The translations under genes and the position numbers were made by a program. A DNA stretch of 64,000 bases. It comes from Apiotrichum sp. Y4204 (taxonomy: Eukaryota; Basidiomycota; Tremellomycetes; Trichosporonales; Trichosporonaceae). Positions 1-10,716 of this stretch are shown here, one piece after another. The DNA lies in contig JAMYHL010000006.1 in NCBI GenBank assembly GCA_025531455.1, positions 372,001 to 436,000 of the forward strand. The letters run 5' to 3'. Every line of letters starts with the position of its first letter. The stretch's first letter is position 1. The notes beneath the pieces were generated by a model. It had not been told where the DNA came from and ran no database searches. It saw only the letters and a program-made list of their open reading frames with translations.

Positions 1-66
1 CTTCATGGCCTAGAGACCGAAAAAGGGATCATATCCAGCTCAATCTCTCGAGCTCGACGCACGCGC

Positions 67-137
67 TGCCCCCTCTCAGAATCGAACTGAGGGCTGAGGA
101 TTATGAGACCTTCGTTTTACCATTAAACTAAGGGGGC
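67..137 (-). tRNA. tRNA-Met (CAT)
   Basis: Read on the minus strand the segment folds as a cloverleaf. The 7-bp acceptor stem GCCCCCT pairs with AGGGGGC, the D arm is GTTTAATGGTAAAAC, the loop CTCATAA carries anticodon CAT, and the T arm CTCAG-TTCGATT-CTGAG is perfect. The discriminator base is A. No intron is seen. The anticodon stem is weak, with mismatches at both ends (27-43 A/C and 31-39 T/T). It begins with GC rather than the AGC usual for fungal initiator tRNA, so elongator Met is favoured. A covariance-model scan would settle whether it is functional. Confidence 0.8.
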
Positions 138-810
138 GGGCTTCGTGCTCGTTCTGGGGCCCCCGGCTGCGATTCCTCGGGAATGCGCTGCGCAAAGGCG
201 AGAGCGAGAGCGAGAGTGAGAGAGAGAGCGAGAGAGTGAGAGTGAGAGATAGGGTGTGGTGCATATAAGCGTTTTTCGTGTGGTGCATCTAAATTCTCTC
301 AGAGTGAGAGCGAAGAACGGCGAGGACGAAGGATACGGATGTGTCGCATGCGGATGCGGAGACGGATGCGCGAAGTGTCGTTCATGGACGGCTGAAAATC
401 CACATGTGTTTCTGTCCTGAGCATGTGGAGCTGTGGAGATGATGGACATCAGGACAACAGGGTGGGCGGACATCGGGAATGCGACCTCCGGTGCTCGGCT
501 TGTCGTCTTACGGCCGAATGTTCTGCTGCGGCCTCGAACATCTGCAAGAGACGTGCATGCAGTGTCTCTGGACGGATCGATGCGCTGACAATGTGCGTGC
601 TCCCAAGATATCCACGATTTCAGATCAAGCATCCATTTTCCCTAGAAGAACAAAATGCCAAAAAGCAAGACTCTTTTTTCTTTTGCGATGTTTTGGACTC
701 TAGCACAACGCAGGTTACTACCCTCTTACACTACTACAGATAAAACTAATGAGACTTGTGGGGGGGGGGTGACTACTATCCGCTTACACGTACGCTCGCG
801 TTCTGGGTGC
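138..810. other. Spacer between tRNA-Met and acyl-CoA oxidase 3' end
   Basis: No ORF here has the GC-rich third positions of the neighbouring genes. It holds a GA-rich microsatellite (about 200-250) and the presumed 3' UTR of the acyl-CoA oxidase gene. Confidence 0.5.
200..249. repeat. GA-rich microsatellite
   Basis: An imperfect purine run built from GAGA, GCGAGA and GTGAGA units. It explains the Leu/Ser-rich low-complexity ORFs that appear here and are not genes. Confidence 0.8.
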
Positions 811-2964
811 TTAGAGCTTGGCGACGCGCTTGACAATGGTAGGCGAGTCGGGGTACGGGTCGAAGATGAGGGCGTTGACGGGGTTGGCCTGGGCCTTTGC
901 GAAGAGGTCCTCGTAGACGCGTCCGTCCTTGCGGCCAAGGGACGAGTTGAGCTGGAAGTCGGAGAAGGCCCACGCGTCGACGAGCGAGATGGCGTGCGGG
1001 CGGATCTTGTCGAGGAGCGCCGAGATGGCCTTTGTGCGCACGAGCGTGATCTGGTTGGTGGTGGTGGCGCCGGCGGTGAAGAACTCTGCGGCGTGGAGCT
1101 CGAGCGTGTGCAGAGCGTACAGGCGGAAGAGATCGCGGAGGACCTCGGAGGTGGAGTCGCCGACGCTGCTGGAGACGCGGGCCGGGTCGGCACAGACGGC
1201 GTCGTAAAAGTTGCGGACGACGAGGTACTGCGAGTGGGCGGTGGAGAGGCGCCAGAAGTGGACGAGGAGCGAGTTCCACGACTGCTTCTTCTCGTCACGG
1301 AGACGGAGCGCCTCAAAGGTGAGGTAGGCGGTGCGCCAGGCAAAGGCGGCGACAATGTCGGCGTCGTTGTTGAGCAGGTCAAAGGCGGCACCAGTGTCCT
1401 GGCGCTTGAGGTAGTAGGTGAGGATGCGGGTGGTCTCGTTGTCGGCGGCCTTGCCGTCGAGGACGGCACGGGCGTTCTTGAGGAGGTAGCGGGCGACTTG
1501 CTGGGTAAGCATGTAGTTGTCGCCCTCCCAGGTGGCGGTCGGGAGGTAGTCGGCGTACCAGGTGCCGATGCCCGAGTAGGACGAGTAGCCGTGACCGCCG
1601 CACGCGCGACGGCACATCTCGAGGCCGTCGACGGCCATGGTCGAGCCGAGGGCCTTGAGACCACACGAGGTGGCGTGGAGGTCGGCGAGGAGGTCGGCTC
1701 CGGGGTTGAGCTCCTCGGGGCCGGCGCTGCGCTTGGAGACGCCGCCAGAGAGGTTCTGCTTCATGGCAGCCTGGTTGGCTTCGTAGAGGTCCATCATGCC
1801 GCGGCCGGTGAAGTGGAGAGCGTAGGTGGCAGCAAGGAGGGGAAGGAGACGGAACTGGACCATCTTGTAGTTGAGGACGGCAGTCTCGCCGCCGACACCA
1901 GCCTCCTCGGCGTCGCGGTCCTGGAACTGGCGACGGACAGCGCAGTAGCGGGTAGCGATGGCGACACCGCGGGCGAGCGACGAGCCCGACTCGAGGACAA
2001 TGTGGGAACGCACCCAGGTGAGGGTGCCGTAGATGAGCGAGGGGGAGCCCACGCGGCGGTACTCTGAGGTGTTGGGGTCGACCATGTTGAAGCGGGCAAG
2101 CATGTTGGCGTGGGGGATCTTGACGTGGTTGAAGAGGAGGAAACCGTTGTCCATCGAGCTGCAAGATTAGTACCCGGACTGTCACGGACGGCGATAACGG
2201 CTGATAAGCCGTTATCTCTGGGTGACTCACTTGTAACCAAACTTGGGTCCGATGTCGCCGACGTAGATGTTCTCAAGAGGCTCGTGCGACTTGAGGTCAC
2301 GGATCTGGCAGACGAAGGGGTGCGGGCCGTACGACTTGCCGTTGATGATGAGCTGGGCCATGACGACGGCGTGGTTGGCGGTGCGGCCGAGCGAGCCAAT
2401 CCACCACTTGGAGGCGGTGAGGGTGGGCGAGTTGAGGACAAAGGTCTTGTCCTGGGGCGACCAGGTGGCGGTGGTCTCGAGGCCGCGGACGTTGGAGCCG
2501 TGGCCGAGCTCGGTCTGCGCATAGCAGCCAATGTACTGGTTTGCCTCTGCCTTTTCGAGGAAGAGCTTGTGCTGCTCCGGGGTGCCCTGCTCGCGGAGGG
2601 TGACGAGGAACATGCCGTCGTGGAGGCCGTAGACGTTGGGCTCGCCGGCAAGCGTCGCAGCGACCTTGTACTGCTCCTTGGACCAGTTGTGCTTTGATGC
2701 GAGGCGCTTGAGCTCCTTTCCGCGGGCGAGGGAGCGCTGGATGCGGTCCACACGGCCCATGGAGAGAAGCTCAGTCTTGTCGAATACCTTCTGCGCGGCG
2801 ATCACCTCTTCAATGTTGTGGTGCTCCTCAAGGGCCTCGCGCGTGTGCAGCAGCTCGGAGAGACGCTGAGTGTCGACCGACGAGCCGGAGCGCTCGGCAG
2901 CGAGCAGGTCGGCACCCTGCGGCGCGGAGGGGACGAGCTTCTGGACCCAGGAAGGAGGCGACAT
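811..2964 (-). CDS. POX1: Peroxisomal acyl-CoA oxidase
   Basis: This flavoenzyme catalyses the first step of peroxisomal beta-oxidation, converting acyl-CoA and O2 to trans-2-enoyl-CoA and H2O2. There are two exons, 2231-2964 and 811-2158, joined across a 72-nt intron (2159-2230, GTGAGT...CTAATC...CAG). The join restores the family sequence GPKFGYNSMDNGFLLFNHVK. The product is 693 aa, normal for fungal acyl-CoA oxidases. Family hallmarks include the AQTELGHGSNVRGLETTA region, the WWIGSLGRTANHAVV segment and CRRACGGHGYSSYSG in the C-terminal half. The protein ends in AKL, a classical PTS1 peroxisomal signal. I chose the ATG at 2964 (MSPPSW); an in-frame ATG at 3021 would add 19 residues unlike the family. 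The intron contains a 10-bp perfect inverted repeat. Confidence in family and exons is high. Confidence 0.95.
2193..2216. repeat. Perfect 10-bp inverted repeat inside the POX1 intron
   Basis: GATAACGGCT, a 4-nt GATA loop, then AGCCGTTATC. The RNA would form a strong hairpin covering a third of the 72-nt intron, upstream of the CTAAT branch site. Confidence 0.75.
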
Positions 2965-4531
2965 GGTGTAGAGGTGGGTGCAGGTGAGATGGGGGAGTGG
3001 TGATCGACTGATCAGGTGCATGTCTGGTAATATACTGGCTCGCTCAGGTGGGCCCGTGGAGCTTGTGGTCGCCTCCCCATCTCAAGTCCGCTGACTGACC
3101 GGCTCTTGGCCTCCATTCCGTGAATGTGGTGGTGGGGGTGATGCCGCTGGAGTATGTGGGGTAAACGCATGGCCTGGCCGGGAGCCGAGTCCGACTGCCG
3201 TGCCTCAATGTCACCGACCACCGATATGCAGCATACCGAGCAATGTCAGCACAAGTTCTTCAGAGCCCCGCAAGCGAGCCATGCTGTTGGCGAGCACTCA
3301 GCGAGCGAGCATCCAGGGCACAGAGAAAAGTTATCGGCATTGCAGGTCGGCAAGCACCGACGGCCGACGGTGATGATGGGGGATGAACGGCTGGTGGGGT
3401 GGGCTTTGCTCGCATCGCTACGGCCGGCCCGGCTAAAGGCGCTGCGTGCGATCCGGCGCGGCCGCGCACAGAGAACAGAAAAAGTATGCTCGGTTTAGCG
3501 ACATCCAGGCTGGTCGGAGTTGGCCGACAGCCAATTCCGCAGGGCCGTGGATATGGGATGTAGGGAGACGGCCACAATCTCCCATTGTTTCGCAGCGATA
3601 TCCTGTGCATGTCGTGCTGATTCCAGGTTTTTGGGCTTTTGCAAGCCGGATCCCGGCCCCGCCAAGCGCGGGATGGTGGGGATATCCGCTGCGAGATCGT
3701 GAGATCGCGAGACTATTGGGAGACAGCACCCACAGCGACATGGGCCCCGGGGGTGGGGGCGGGGTTGGGGGGCGGGGATGCGTTCCGTTGTCCGGAATTC
3801 TGGCATCCCTCGTGCCGGAGAACGGAGTAGCGGAGACGAGACTGGTATGCCCGAAGCTGACCACGATGCCGGCGTTGAGTATGAGTGATGTTGACGTTGT
3901 CCATACATACTTCCGCAATCTTTCGAGATGTACGTACATACATGGACGCTATCTCTCCTCGAATGGCATAGATCACCGACTACGGATCCGCTACTGACGA
4001 GGAACACGGCTGACGAGATACAGTGAGCACGGTGTCCAACTTCATCTCACACTCATTGCCTCGCTCCTCTTAATGCTCAGGTTGCTCTTGTGCTTGTTGG
4101 GTTTCATGTGTGTTGCATGCATGATGTGGTGTGCATGCCATGGTCACACGATCGCGACCTGCCCCCATCAGATGTCATCTGAATTAATGCCTCCTGCCAT
4201 CTCAGTCCTGCCACGGGGCAGCGCCGATTGGCAGCTGATATCAGCAACAGGCCATGCCAAACTACAATTGAGCTGTACGAGCTGTGACGACGATATCATG
4301 CATGCCCAGATCGCCGTCATTCCGTGCTCGACGCGATCGGTTTCTTACAATTCTCACTCCCTGATAGTCAACTGGCTCGGGTCGGCAGCTGCACTGGCTT
4401 TCGGCTATCAACAAGTGCCCAGTGGGGCCGTGTGATCCACGCGACTGATGTTGTGAACTGAACACACACGTCAAAGTGCTCATCAGGGCCTGAACAGATG
4501 CATAACTATAGGTACAACGTGACTTCTGACC
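2965..4531. other. Intergenic, no gene recognised
   Basis: Overlapping ORFs occur on both strands (for example 3446-3997 and 3495-4007) but none resembles a family. It contains the POX1 promoter and a G-run near 3745-3775. No tRNA is seen. Confidence 0.4.
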
Positions 4532-6486
4532 TTAGAGCCTGGGGGCCGCGCCCTTTCCGTTAGCGGCGGCCTCGTCCATCTCCTTTTGCGCGGCGTCGCG
4601 GATGTTCCTGCGGAGGATCTTGCCGCTAGCAGTCTTGGGGATGGCGTCGAGGAAACGCACACCGCCGCCGAGACGCTTGTGGCGCGCGACACGGGCAGCG
4701 AGCCACGCAATGATCTCGCGCTCGAGCTCGGCGTGGTCGCCGTGCTCCCCCGAGAGCACGACGTATGCGCGCGGCAGCTCGGTCGCCTGCGCCCGGTCGT
4801 ACACGCCAATCACGCACACATCCGCAATCTTCGGGTGCTGCAGGAGCATGTCCTCGAGCTCGGCAGGCGGCACCTGGAAGCCCTTGTACTTGATGAGCTC
4901 CTTGAAGCGGTCGACGACCTTGAACCAGCCCTCCTTGTTTCGCGTGAGCACGTCGCCAGTCTTGAACCAGCGCCCGTTCGGGTCTGCGTGCATCGTGGCC
5001 TCGGTCGCCTTGGGGTTGTTGAGGTAGCCCTTCATTACACACGGCCCGCGGACCCAGAGCTCTCCGGGCTCGCCGTCCGCCGCATCCTTGCCGTCTTCCT
5101 GCACCAGACGCGCCTCCCACGTGGGGATGAGCTTGCCGACGCTGCCGCCCTGGCCGTTCTCGTCGCGGGTGAACGTCGTGATGATAGGCGAGGTCTCGGT
5201 GAGGCCTGGTGTCAGTTGTGTTGTGGGATAAGACTATCAATAGACGACCATTATAGCCCAAAAGCGTATGCTTATCGCAATGCGCCTTGGCTTCTGGAAG
5301 CAAAAACTGCGCTTTGGAATGACACTCACCATAGCCCTGGGTGATGCGGGTCTGGGGGAACTTCTTGGTAAAGGCCTGCGCGAGGTCCTCTCCGAGGGGC
5401 GCAGCAGCAGAGAGGATGGTGCGCATGCAGGAGAGGTCATAGTTTTCAGTGTTTTTGCTCTGGAGCATAGTAATCATGATGGGGGGGACGATGAGGATCT
5501 GGGTGATGCGCTGCATCGCGATCGCGCGCAGCATCGCAACCTCCTCGTAGCGCGGGAGGAAGACGACGGGGACAGCGTTCGTCAGCGGACGCTGGTTGAT
5601 GATGAGAACACCCTGGAGGATTAGCAGCCATCACACTCCGTGATTCCTCGATACCCACATAGATATGGCTGTTCGGGAGGACACCGAGGACCTTGTCGCG
5701 GCCAGAGACGAGCTTCTCACCTCCGGCGTTGAAGGCCTGGAGCTGCGAGGTCATGTTGTAGTGGGTGGACATGACGCCCTTGGGGAGACCGGTGGTGCCC
5801 GACGAGTAGCAGAGGAAGACGGGCTCGTGCACCTGCTCGCCCTCGAAGCGCTCGGGAACGCCGGGCTTGCCACCCATGAGCTCAAAGATGGAGCGGTAGG
5901 GGCATCCCTCGGGCTTGTCGGGCGGGTAGCACAGAAGGACGACGCGCTCGGGCGGGAACTCGCGCTTGAGCATCGGACGAGCCGCCTCAAACTTGGCGAG
6001 GTTGGCCGTGTCCAGGAAAATGACCTTGGAGCCCGAGTCGTTGAGCTGGTGCGCAATCTCGGCGGGCTCGCTGGGGATGTTAGCCTTCTAGTTCTGATTG
6101 CCAGTGTCTGTCTCGTTCCCGTCGTTTCCGCACGCCGCGCGCTGCACTCACTATGCCCAGTTGGCAGGGGTCATGACCATGCCCGCAGCCATGAGGCCGA
6201 ACCAGGATGCGATCCAGCCGAATCCGTTCAGGCCCCAGATACATCCGGCGTCGCCGCGCTGCAGGCCGATGGAGCGGAAGCCGGTGATGAGACGGAGTGC
6301 CTGCTCCTTGAGCTGGCCGCGGGTGAGGGTCGCGCCGGTGTAGCCGTCAATGTAGGCCGGGAGCCCCGGGTCGAACATGGGCACGGGGGACTCGCTGGCC
6401 GTCGCCGGGAAGTGGTACTGGAACAGCGAGCATTTGGGGAGCGGTGGGCACGGGTGCGCCGAGGTGTAGATGGTCTCCCTGGACAT
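4532..6486 (-). CDS. 4-coumarate-CoA ligase-like acyl-CoA synthetase
   Basis: An AMP-dependent ligase that activates a carboxylate (fatty, phenylpropanoid or other aryl acid) to its CoA thioester through an acyl-adenylate. Four exons: 6152-6486, 5659-6070, 5330-5612 and 4532-5205. Introns are 81, 46 and 124 nt. Joins restore PANWAYEPAEIAHQL, PNSHIYGVLIINQ and TQGYGLTETSP, all family-typical. The product is 567 aa. Visible motifs are the P-loop YSSGTTGLPKGV, the A5 motif GYGLTETSP, the A7/A8 segment TGDVL...VVDRFKELIKYKGFQVPPAELE and the A10 lysine in KTASGKILRR. The C-terminus PRL is a weak PTS1-like end, so peroxisomal location is possible but unproven. It lies next to acyl-CoA oxidase on the same strand, fitting feeding of acyl-CoA into beta-oxidation (inference). 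Substrate cannot be told from sequence. Confidence 0.92.
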
Positions 6487-6657
6487 GGTGGAAGTGACTA
6501 TGGGAAGGGTGGAGATGGGAGCTATGGGGGAGAGAAAGGAGAGAGAAATAGCGATGTGGTGGCCTGGGATGATATGTAGATGGGGCGAGACGTTGGCAGC
6601 TGATATCAAAGCGCCACTCTAGTACTGTGCTAGACGGACGAAGAATGTCGGTATGGC

Positions 6658-6689
<32 letters not shown>

Positions 6690-8312
6690 CTTTTGCTGGG
6701 CTCTGAGCTGCAAGAACGCGGCTAAACTGAGATTGTGAACATTGGGCTCTGTGTCTCTGGGATTGCGGGGCCAGACTGTGGGGCCGCTCGGCTTCGGCTA
6801 CTAACCCCAGCAATCCATACACCTTCACATTGCCTCTCTTCAGCCGACGCAAAACGGAGGGGCTTGCTAGACCATGCTGGCTAGGGCTGCACGCATTGCA
6901 CGAGCAGTGGGAGGGCCCGCTAACTCTATTTTCATCCCTCCCCCGCACTCCATTGTCCCTTGCGGCTTGTGTCTCTCTATACCGCTGTCGGCTATGGAGC
7001 GGGGATATAGAGTCCCCAGCCGCCAAGAACACCGTGCCTTGTCTGTCTTGCTCGGTTGGAACTGCCACGCTATACCATCCCAAAGGCAGGCCAGCAGCCC
7101 AGCGAGTGAAACGCAGTGGTCCGGCACGCCCGGCACGATCAAGGTCCTTGCTCCCCAATCACCCTGGGTGCCGTCGCGTATACCGTGCCCATCCTGGATA
7201 TCAGCGCTAGCGCCAGCAGCACGGCCTGTAATCCGGATGTGTACCCCGCCATTATGGATCTGTATACCTTGCTCGAGCTTGGCGCCGGTTGAGACCAACC
7301 TCGGCCCGGCCACGTGTGGGGTGCAGTGCCGCCCTGGAGACGTTGCCGCTACGACCTGCCCACCTGCGCGCACCTTGGACTGCCCTTCGAGCATCATGTC
7401 AATAGTCGGCAGGGATGTAGGGACGCATGATGGCAAGCCCCGTCCGTGCCCCTCCACATCCACGATGCGGGGTTGCGCTCATTCCTCCAGTCCGCGGCCG
7501 GCCGCGCTCGAGGGCAGTGAGGAGCACAGGTTCTACAAATGTTCTCCAGGATCCAGGATGCAGATGTACAAATGTCAGGATGCAAGCGGCAAGCGTGGTG
7601 CTGCGGTAGTCTGTGCGGCAGGTGTGCGGCAGTGCATCCCCGGTTCACGCCACGCTGGCTGAGACACGCCCGCCGAGATGGCACCACACCCAGCATCTGC
7701 ATGCTCGAGCTCGCGAGCTTGCAGCCGCCCTCGTGCACTGCACTGAAACAGCGTGATCCCCACATTCCCCAGGATCCAAGAGTGTCGGAGTTCTCGCCCG
7801 ATCTTGCGCCGCCTGATACACTTGTGCTGTTATCATGAATGGATGTCAGTGATCCGCGGTATGTTGCCTTTTTCTGTGCATACTGCCTGCAGATCAGTGT
7901 GCCGCCATGGATGATCTTCGGAACCCGCAATCCACAATCTACGCGCCGCACGCGCTGTGAATAACGACGACGACGGCTTCGACGGCGATGGCGGCAACCC
8001 CATGGGACTCCCGTGGGGGTGGAAGATGTTCGGCAGCTCCGTCGACGCGCGGGCCATGTCATTGGCGGTGCCCTTCGTACCCTTCGGTTATCTGGATCAG
8101 CCACCGCCGCCCCCCGGGGCCATCACCCGCGCATGAAAGCGGACATGCTGTGGCATGCAGCATCGATGTTGCATGCTGTATGCCGCATACTGCAGATGTT
8201 GCTGCAGTTGCTGGTCGTTTGTCCCGAAGCGCCATAAATCAACGAGTCCATCTCCTCTATTCATATTCTTGCATGCCGACTTCTTCATATGTTCTTCTCT
8301 CCCTACTGTCCA
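6487..8312. other. Intergenic, no gene recognised
   Basis: The longest open frame (6874-7662, plus) has no family resemblance and its composition looks random. The stretch holds a CTG/TTG triplet run just upstream of the CoA ligase gene. I see no RNA gene. Confidence 0.4.
6657..6698. repeat. CTG/TTG triplet repeat
   Basis: About fourteen imperfect CTG and TTG triplets lie 170 bp upstream of the CoA ligase start codon. They are non-coding in this model. Confidence 0.8.
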
Positions 8313-8990
8313 CTACTGCACATCCTCGCTGTTGATGATGGTCCCAAACGCGTCCCCAAGCTCAGCAAGCACCATCTCGCGCACCTCCTCACCCGTAGCG
8401 CCGGGGATGTCGCGGTCGCCAATCGCGTCCCCGGCAATGAGGACATCGTACCCGCGCTGCGCGGCCTGGCGCGCCGTCGTGCTCACGCACACGTGCGCCA
8501 TGTATCCCACGAGCACGAGCTTCTTCAGCCCCGTCTTGCCGATGATTGCGTCGAGCGGCGTGTCGGCAAATGAGCCTGGGTGCTTCTTCCCCATCACCAC
8601 CTCGTTTGCGCTCCCTTGAGGAGGCTGCAGCTCGGGGAACTCGGCGCCGAGCGGCGTGCCCGGCGTGAAGACCGGTGCGCCCTGTGGTGTCTGTTGTCAG
8701 TTTCCGATCAGGGGATGAGATAAGTGCTAGCGCCATCCTGTCCGGATAATGCTTGGCGGAATAGTTCATTCGCTGCTCACCTCGTGAACAATGTGGACAA
8801 TGTGTCCCCCGTCGGCGCGGTACCGCTTCATGAGCTTCTCGATCGCGGGGCGCGATGTCGCGGCATTCGTGACTTTGAGCAGGCCATCAGCGTACTCGCC
8901 CTGCGCGTCGATGATGAGGAGGACCGAGTCCTTCGTGGACGCCGTGGACGGCTGCACGCCGAGCAGCTGGCGGAAAGACTTGGCGGACAT
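8313..8990 (-). CDS. Isochorismatase-like cysteine hydrolase
   Basis: A member of the isochorismatase/nicotinamidase hydrolase fold; substrates across the family include isochorismate, nicotinamide, N-carbamoyl compounds and ureides. Two exons, 8781-8990 and 8313-8690, are joined across a 90-nt intron; the join reads VHE-TPQGAPVFTPGT. The product is 195 aa. The triad is visible: Asp in LLIIDAQGEY, Lys in VMGKKHPGSF and Cys in GYMAHVCVSTTARQA, followed by the family's GYDVLIAGDAIGDRDI stretch. No signal peptide or membrane segment is seen, so it is probably cytosolic. A TATA box lies about 80 bp upstream. The exact substrate is not predictable; many fungi have several paralogues. It is divergent from the ThpR-like gene. 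Confidence 0.9.
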
Positions 8991-9767
8991 GTTGCTGTGT
9001 ATACTGGATTGGAGGGGTCGATGGGTGAAGCTGGGCTGGTCAAGGCCATGTCCGCTGCTCCTGTGATCCTGTATTTATACCGGCAGCGATCGGGTAATCT
9101 GCCTGAACCACCTGCGCCACAGTTGAGCTGCCAAGGCATATGCTGACAAGCGACGGCTCGCTCATACGCATGTGGGTGCATTTGTCAGACGATCAGATAC
9201 ATGAGCGGGATGCAGCTCTAGGCGGTAAAGTGGTTTAAAAGACGTATGCACGTCGCGCGTCTGATGTCTTGGTCACGTATCAGTCAGCATGAGACATCGG
9301 GAAATCGGGAACTTGGTACAGTACACTCGGAACCGTCATTTGGAAACGCCGAGTCTAAGTAGCTAAGTCTGATGTTCTTCATGTTTTGTTCCCCTGATCT
9401 TTTGTTAATCACCGTGGTCAAGCCACAGCTCAACTCCTGCTCATCATCGAGTCGAATCGCGTTTCTATCGTTGTCTCATCTAGCATGAGCGTCTTAGTCG
9501 GGACACGGTAGAATCTTCTAACAACACACGATCAGTGCCTCTGACACGCCGAAGGAGTGGCGCGGGGCAGCAATGTCAAGTGGAGCAGGAAATTCTATAG
9601 CCGGCTTCCAGAGGCACGACGTCACCACACACAGCTTCAACAGACCAAAACTGTTTCACCGCTCACAACATCTGCTCACGACATCTGCGTTCTCCGAGGC
9701 GACTTTGTTTGCCTTTCACACTACTCATGACCCCACCCATACACTTCCAACGCATACCCACCCGGAA
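8991..9767. other. Divergent promoter region, hydrolase and ThpR genes
   Basis: No coding potential seen. It carries a TATA box for the minus-strand hydrolase at 9071-9080 and relatively AT-rich sequence at 9340-9480. Confidence 0.4.
9071..9080 (-). promoter_or_regulatory. TATA box of the isochorismatase-like gene
   Basis: GTATAAATAC on the minus strand, 81 bp upstream of the start codon at 8990. Confidence 0.6.
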
Positions 9768-10348
9768 ATGAGGTATATACCCCCTTCAGAACATCGCAAG
9801 CTCACAACAGCGCGCCTCTCCGCCTCTTCTTCGGCATCGACCTGCCCCCCGCCGTCCGCGAGCACGTCGCGCGCTGGCGTCGTCCCCTCAACCTTCCGGG
9901 GACCAGCACGCCAAATGCGAATCTACACCTGACACTCGTATTCCTCGGCGCGGTCGAACCCTCTGAAATAGACGCACTGCGCGGGATGGCGGCCGCCATC
10001 CGCTTTCCGCCATTCGAGATTCGCCTCGACCGCGTGCGCAGGTGGCGCAACGGCATCCTCTTCCTCGCCCCATCGCGTCCCCCGCGGCAGATATTCGATC
10101 TGCACGCGGCGATCGACGCTGGTGTCCGGGAAATGGGCTACGCGACCGACGAGCGGCCGTACGCGCCCCACCTCACGCTTGCGCGCGGCACGCCGTTCCT
10201 CGAGAACATGCCGCGGTGTCCCGCCTTTCGATGGACCGTTGATCGCGTCACGCTGTTCAGTTCCGAGGTGGATGAGCGGGGGCGCGTCGTGTATCCCGCC
10301 ATTGGGGAATGGTTTGCGGATGGGGTGGAGATAGAGCAGGGACCATAG
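9768..10348 (+). CDS. RNA 2',3'-cyclic phosphodiesterase (2H family, ThpR/LigT-like)
   Basis: A 2H phosphoesterase, predicted to open 2',3'-cyclic phosphates in RNA. The frame encoding the first HxTx motif has no in-frame ATG. It becomes complete if a 5-nt first exon (9768-9772, ATGAG) is spliced over a 38-nt intron (9773-9810, GTATAT...CAACAG) to 9811-10348. This gives MSAPLRLFFGIDLPP, the normal family N-terminus, in exact frame. The product is 180 aa, matching bacterial ThpR length. Both signature motifs are present: NLHLTLVFLG near residue 42 and APHLTLARG near residue 126. The compact form resembles bacterial ThpR more than yeast Cpd1, so bacterial ancestry is possible. Function is confident; the tiny first exon rests on frame logic alone. 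Confidence 0.85.
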
Positions 10349-10478
10349 GGGAAACTCTGGTGAGAGTCAAAGGAGATGCTGACTGGCCGCTCAGTATTGT
10401 TTCATCTAGATCTGTACCATCATCAATATCAGCATTATCACTCATCTCCATCATCAGCAGCCGGTAGCCAAAGTGCTA

Positions 10479-10516
10479 GAACACCAGAATACCAGAACAC
10501 CAGAGCACCAGACACC
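10479..10516. repeat. ACCAGA-type short tandem repeat
   Basis: Four imperfect copies of a 7-10 bp ACACCAGA unit, about 130 bp past the ThpR stop codon. Confidence 0.7.
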
Positions 10517-10608
10517 AACCTCGCCCTCCAGCGCCACAACACCTAGTCTCCTCCATGCCCACTGCTTGCTGATCGCCGCGGATCGCCGCACCGCGCCCGC
10601 GGTCACCA

Positions 10609-10716
10609 GACTTCGTGGCCAAGCTGGTTAAGGCGTCCGACTGTTATCTGTTGTGCTCCGGCACACGCAGCAGCGGCGGTATCGGGAGATCGAGAGTTCA
10701 AACCTCTCCGAGGTCG
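10609..10716 (+). tRNA. tRNA-Asn (GTT) with intron
   Basis: Acceptor stem GACTTCG pairs with CGAGGTC. The D arm is GCCAAGCTGGTTAAGGC. The anticodon stem TCCGA/TCGGG encloses CTGTTA...A, giving anticodon GTT. A 34-nt intron (10647-10680) follows anticodon-loop position 37, the canonical eukaryotic site. The T arm GAGAG-TTCAAAC-CTCTC is perfect, the discriminator is G, and a TTTTT Pol III terminator follows at 10718-10722. Confidence 0.93.

Noticed and set aside
199..250. GA-rich run considered as a CRISPR-like or satellite array
   Set aside because: Irregular short purine repeats without spacers; an ordinary microsatellite. No CRISPR array is expected in a fungus.
655..2067. 470-aa Val/Gly/Glu-rich plus-strand ORF
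   Set aside because: It is the antisense shadow of the acyl-CoA oxidase second exon.
3446..3997. 183-aa plus-strand ORF with a Gly-rich middle
   Set aside because: An equally long minus-strand ORF covers the same bases, neither resembles a family, and no splice-linked partner exons were found.
6874..7662. 262-aa plus-strand ORF
   Set aside because: Composition looks random (many Cys, Pro, Ser, Arg), with no family resemblance and no matching promoter; overlapped by long ORFs on the other strand.
9986..10348. Short ThpR model starting at the first in-frame ATG
   Set aside because: It would remove the first HxTx motif; the 5-nt exon model restores the full domain in frame.
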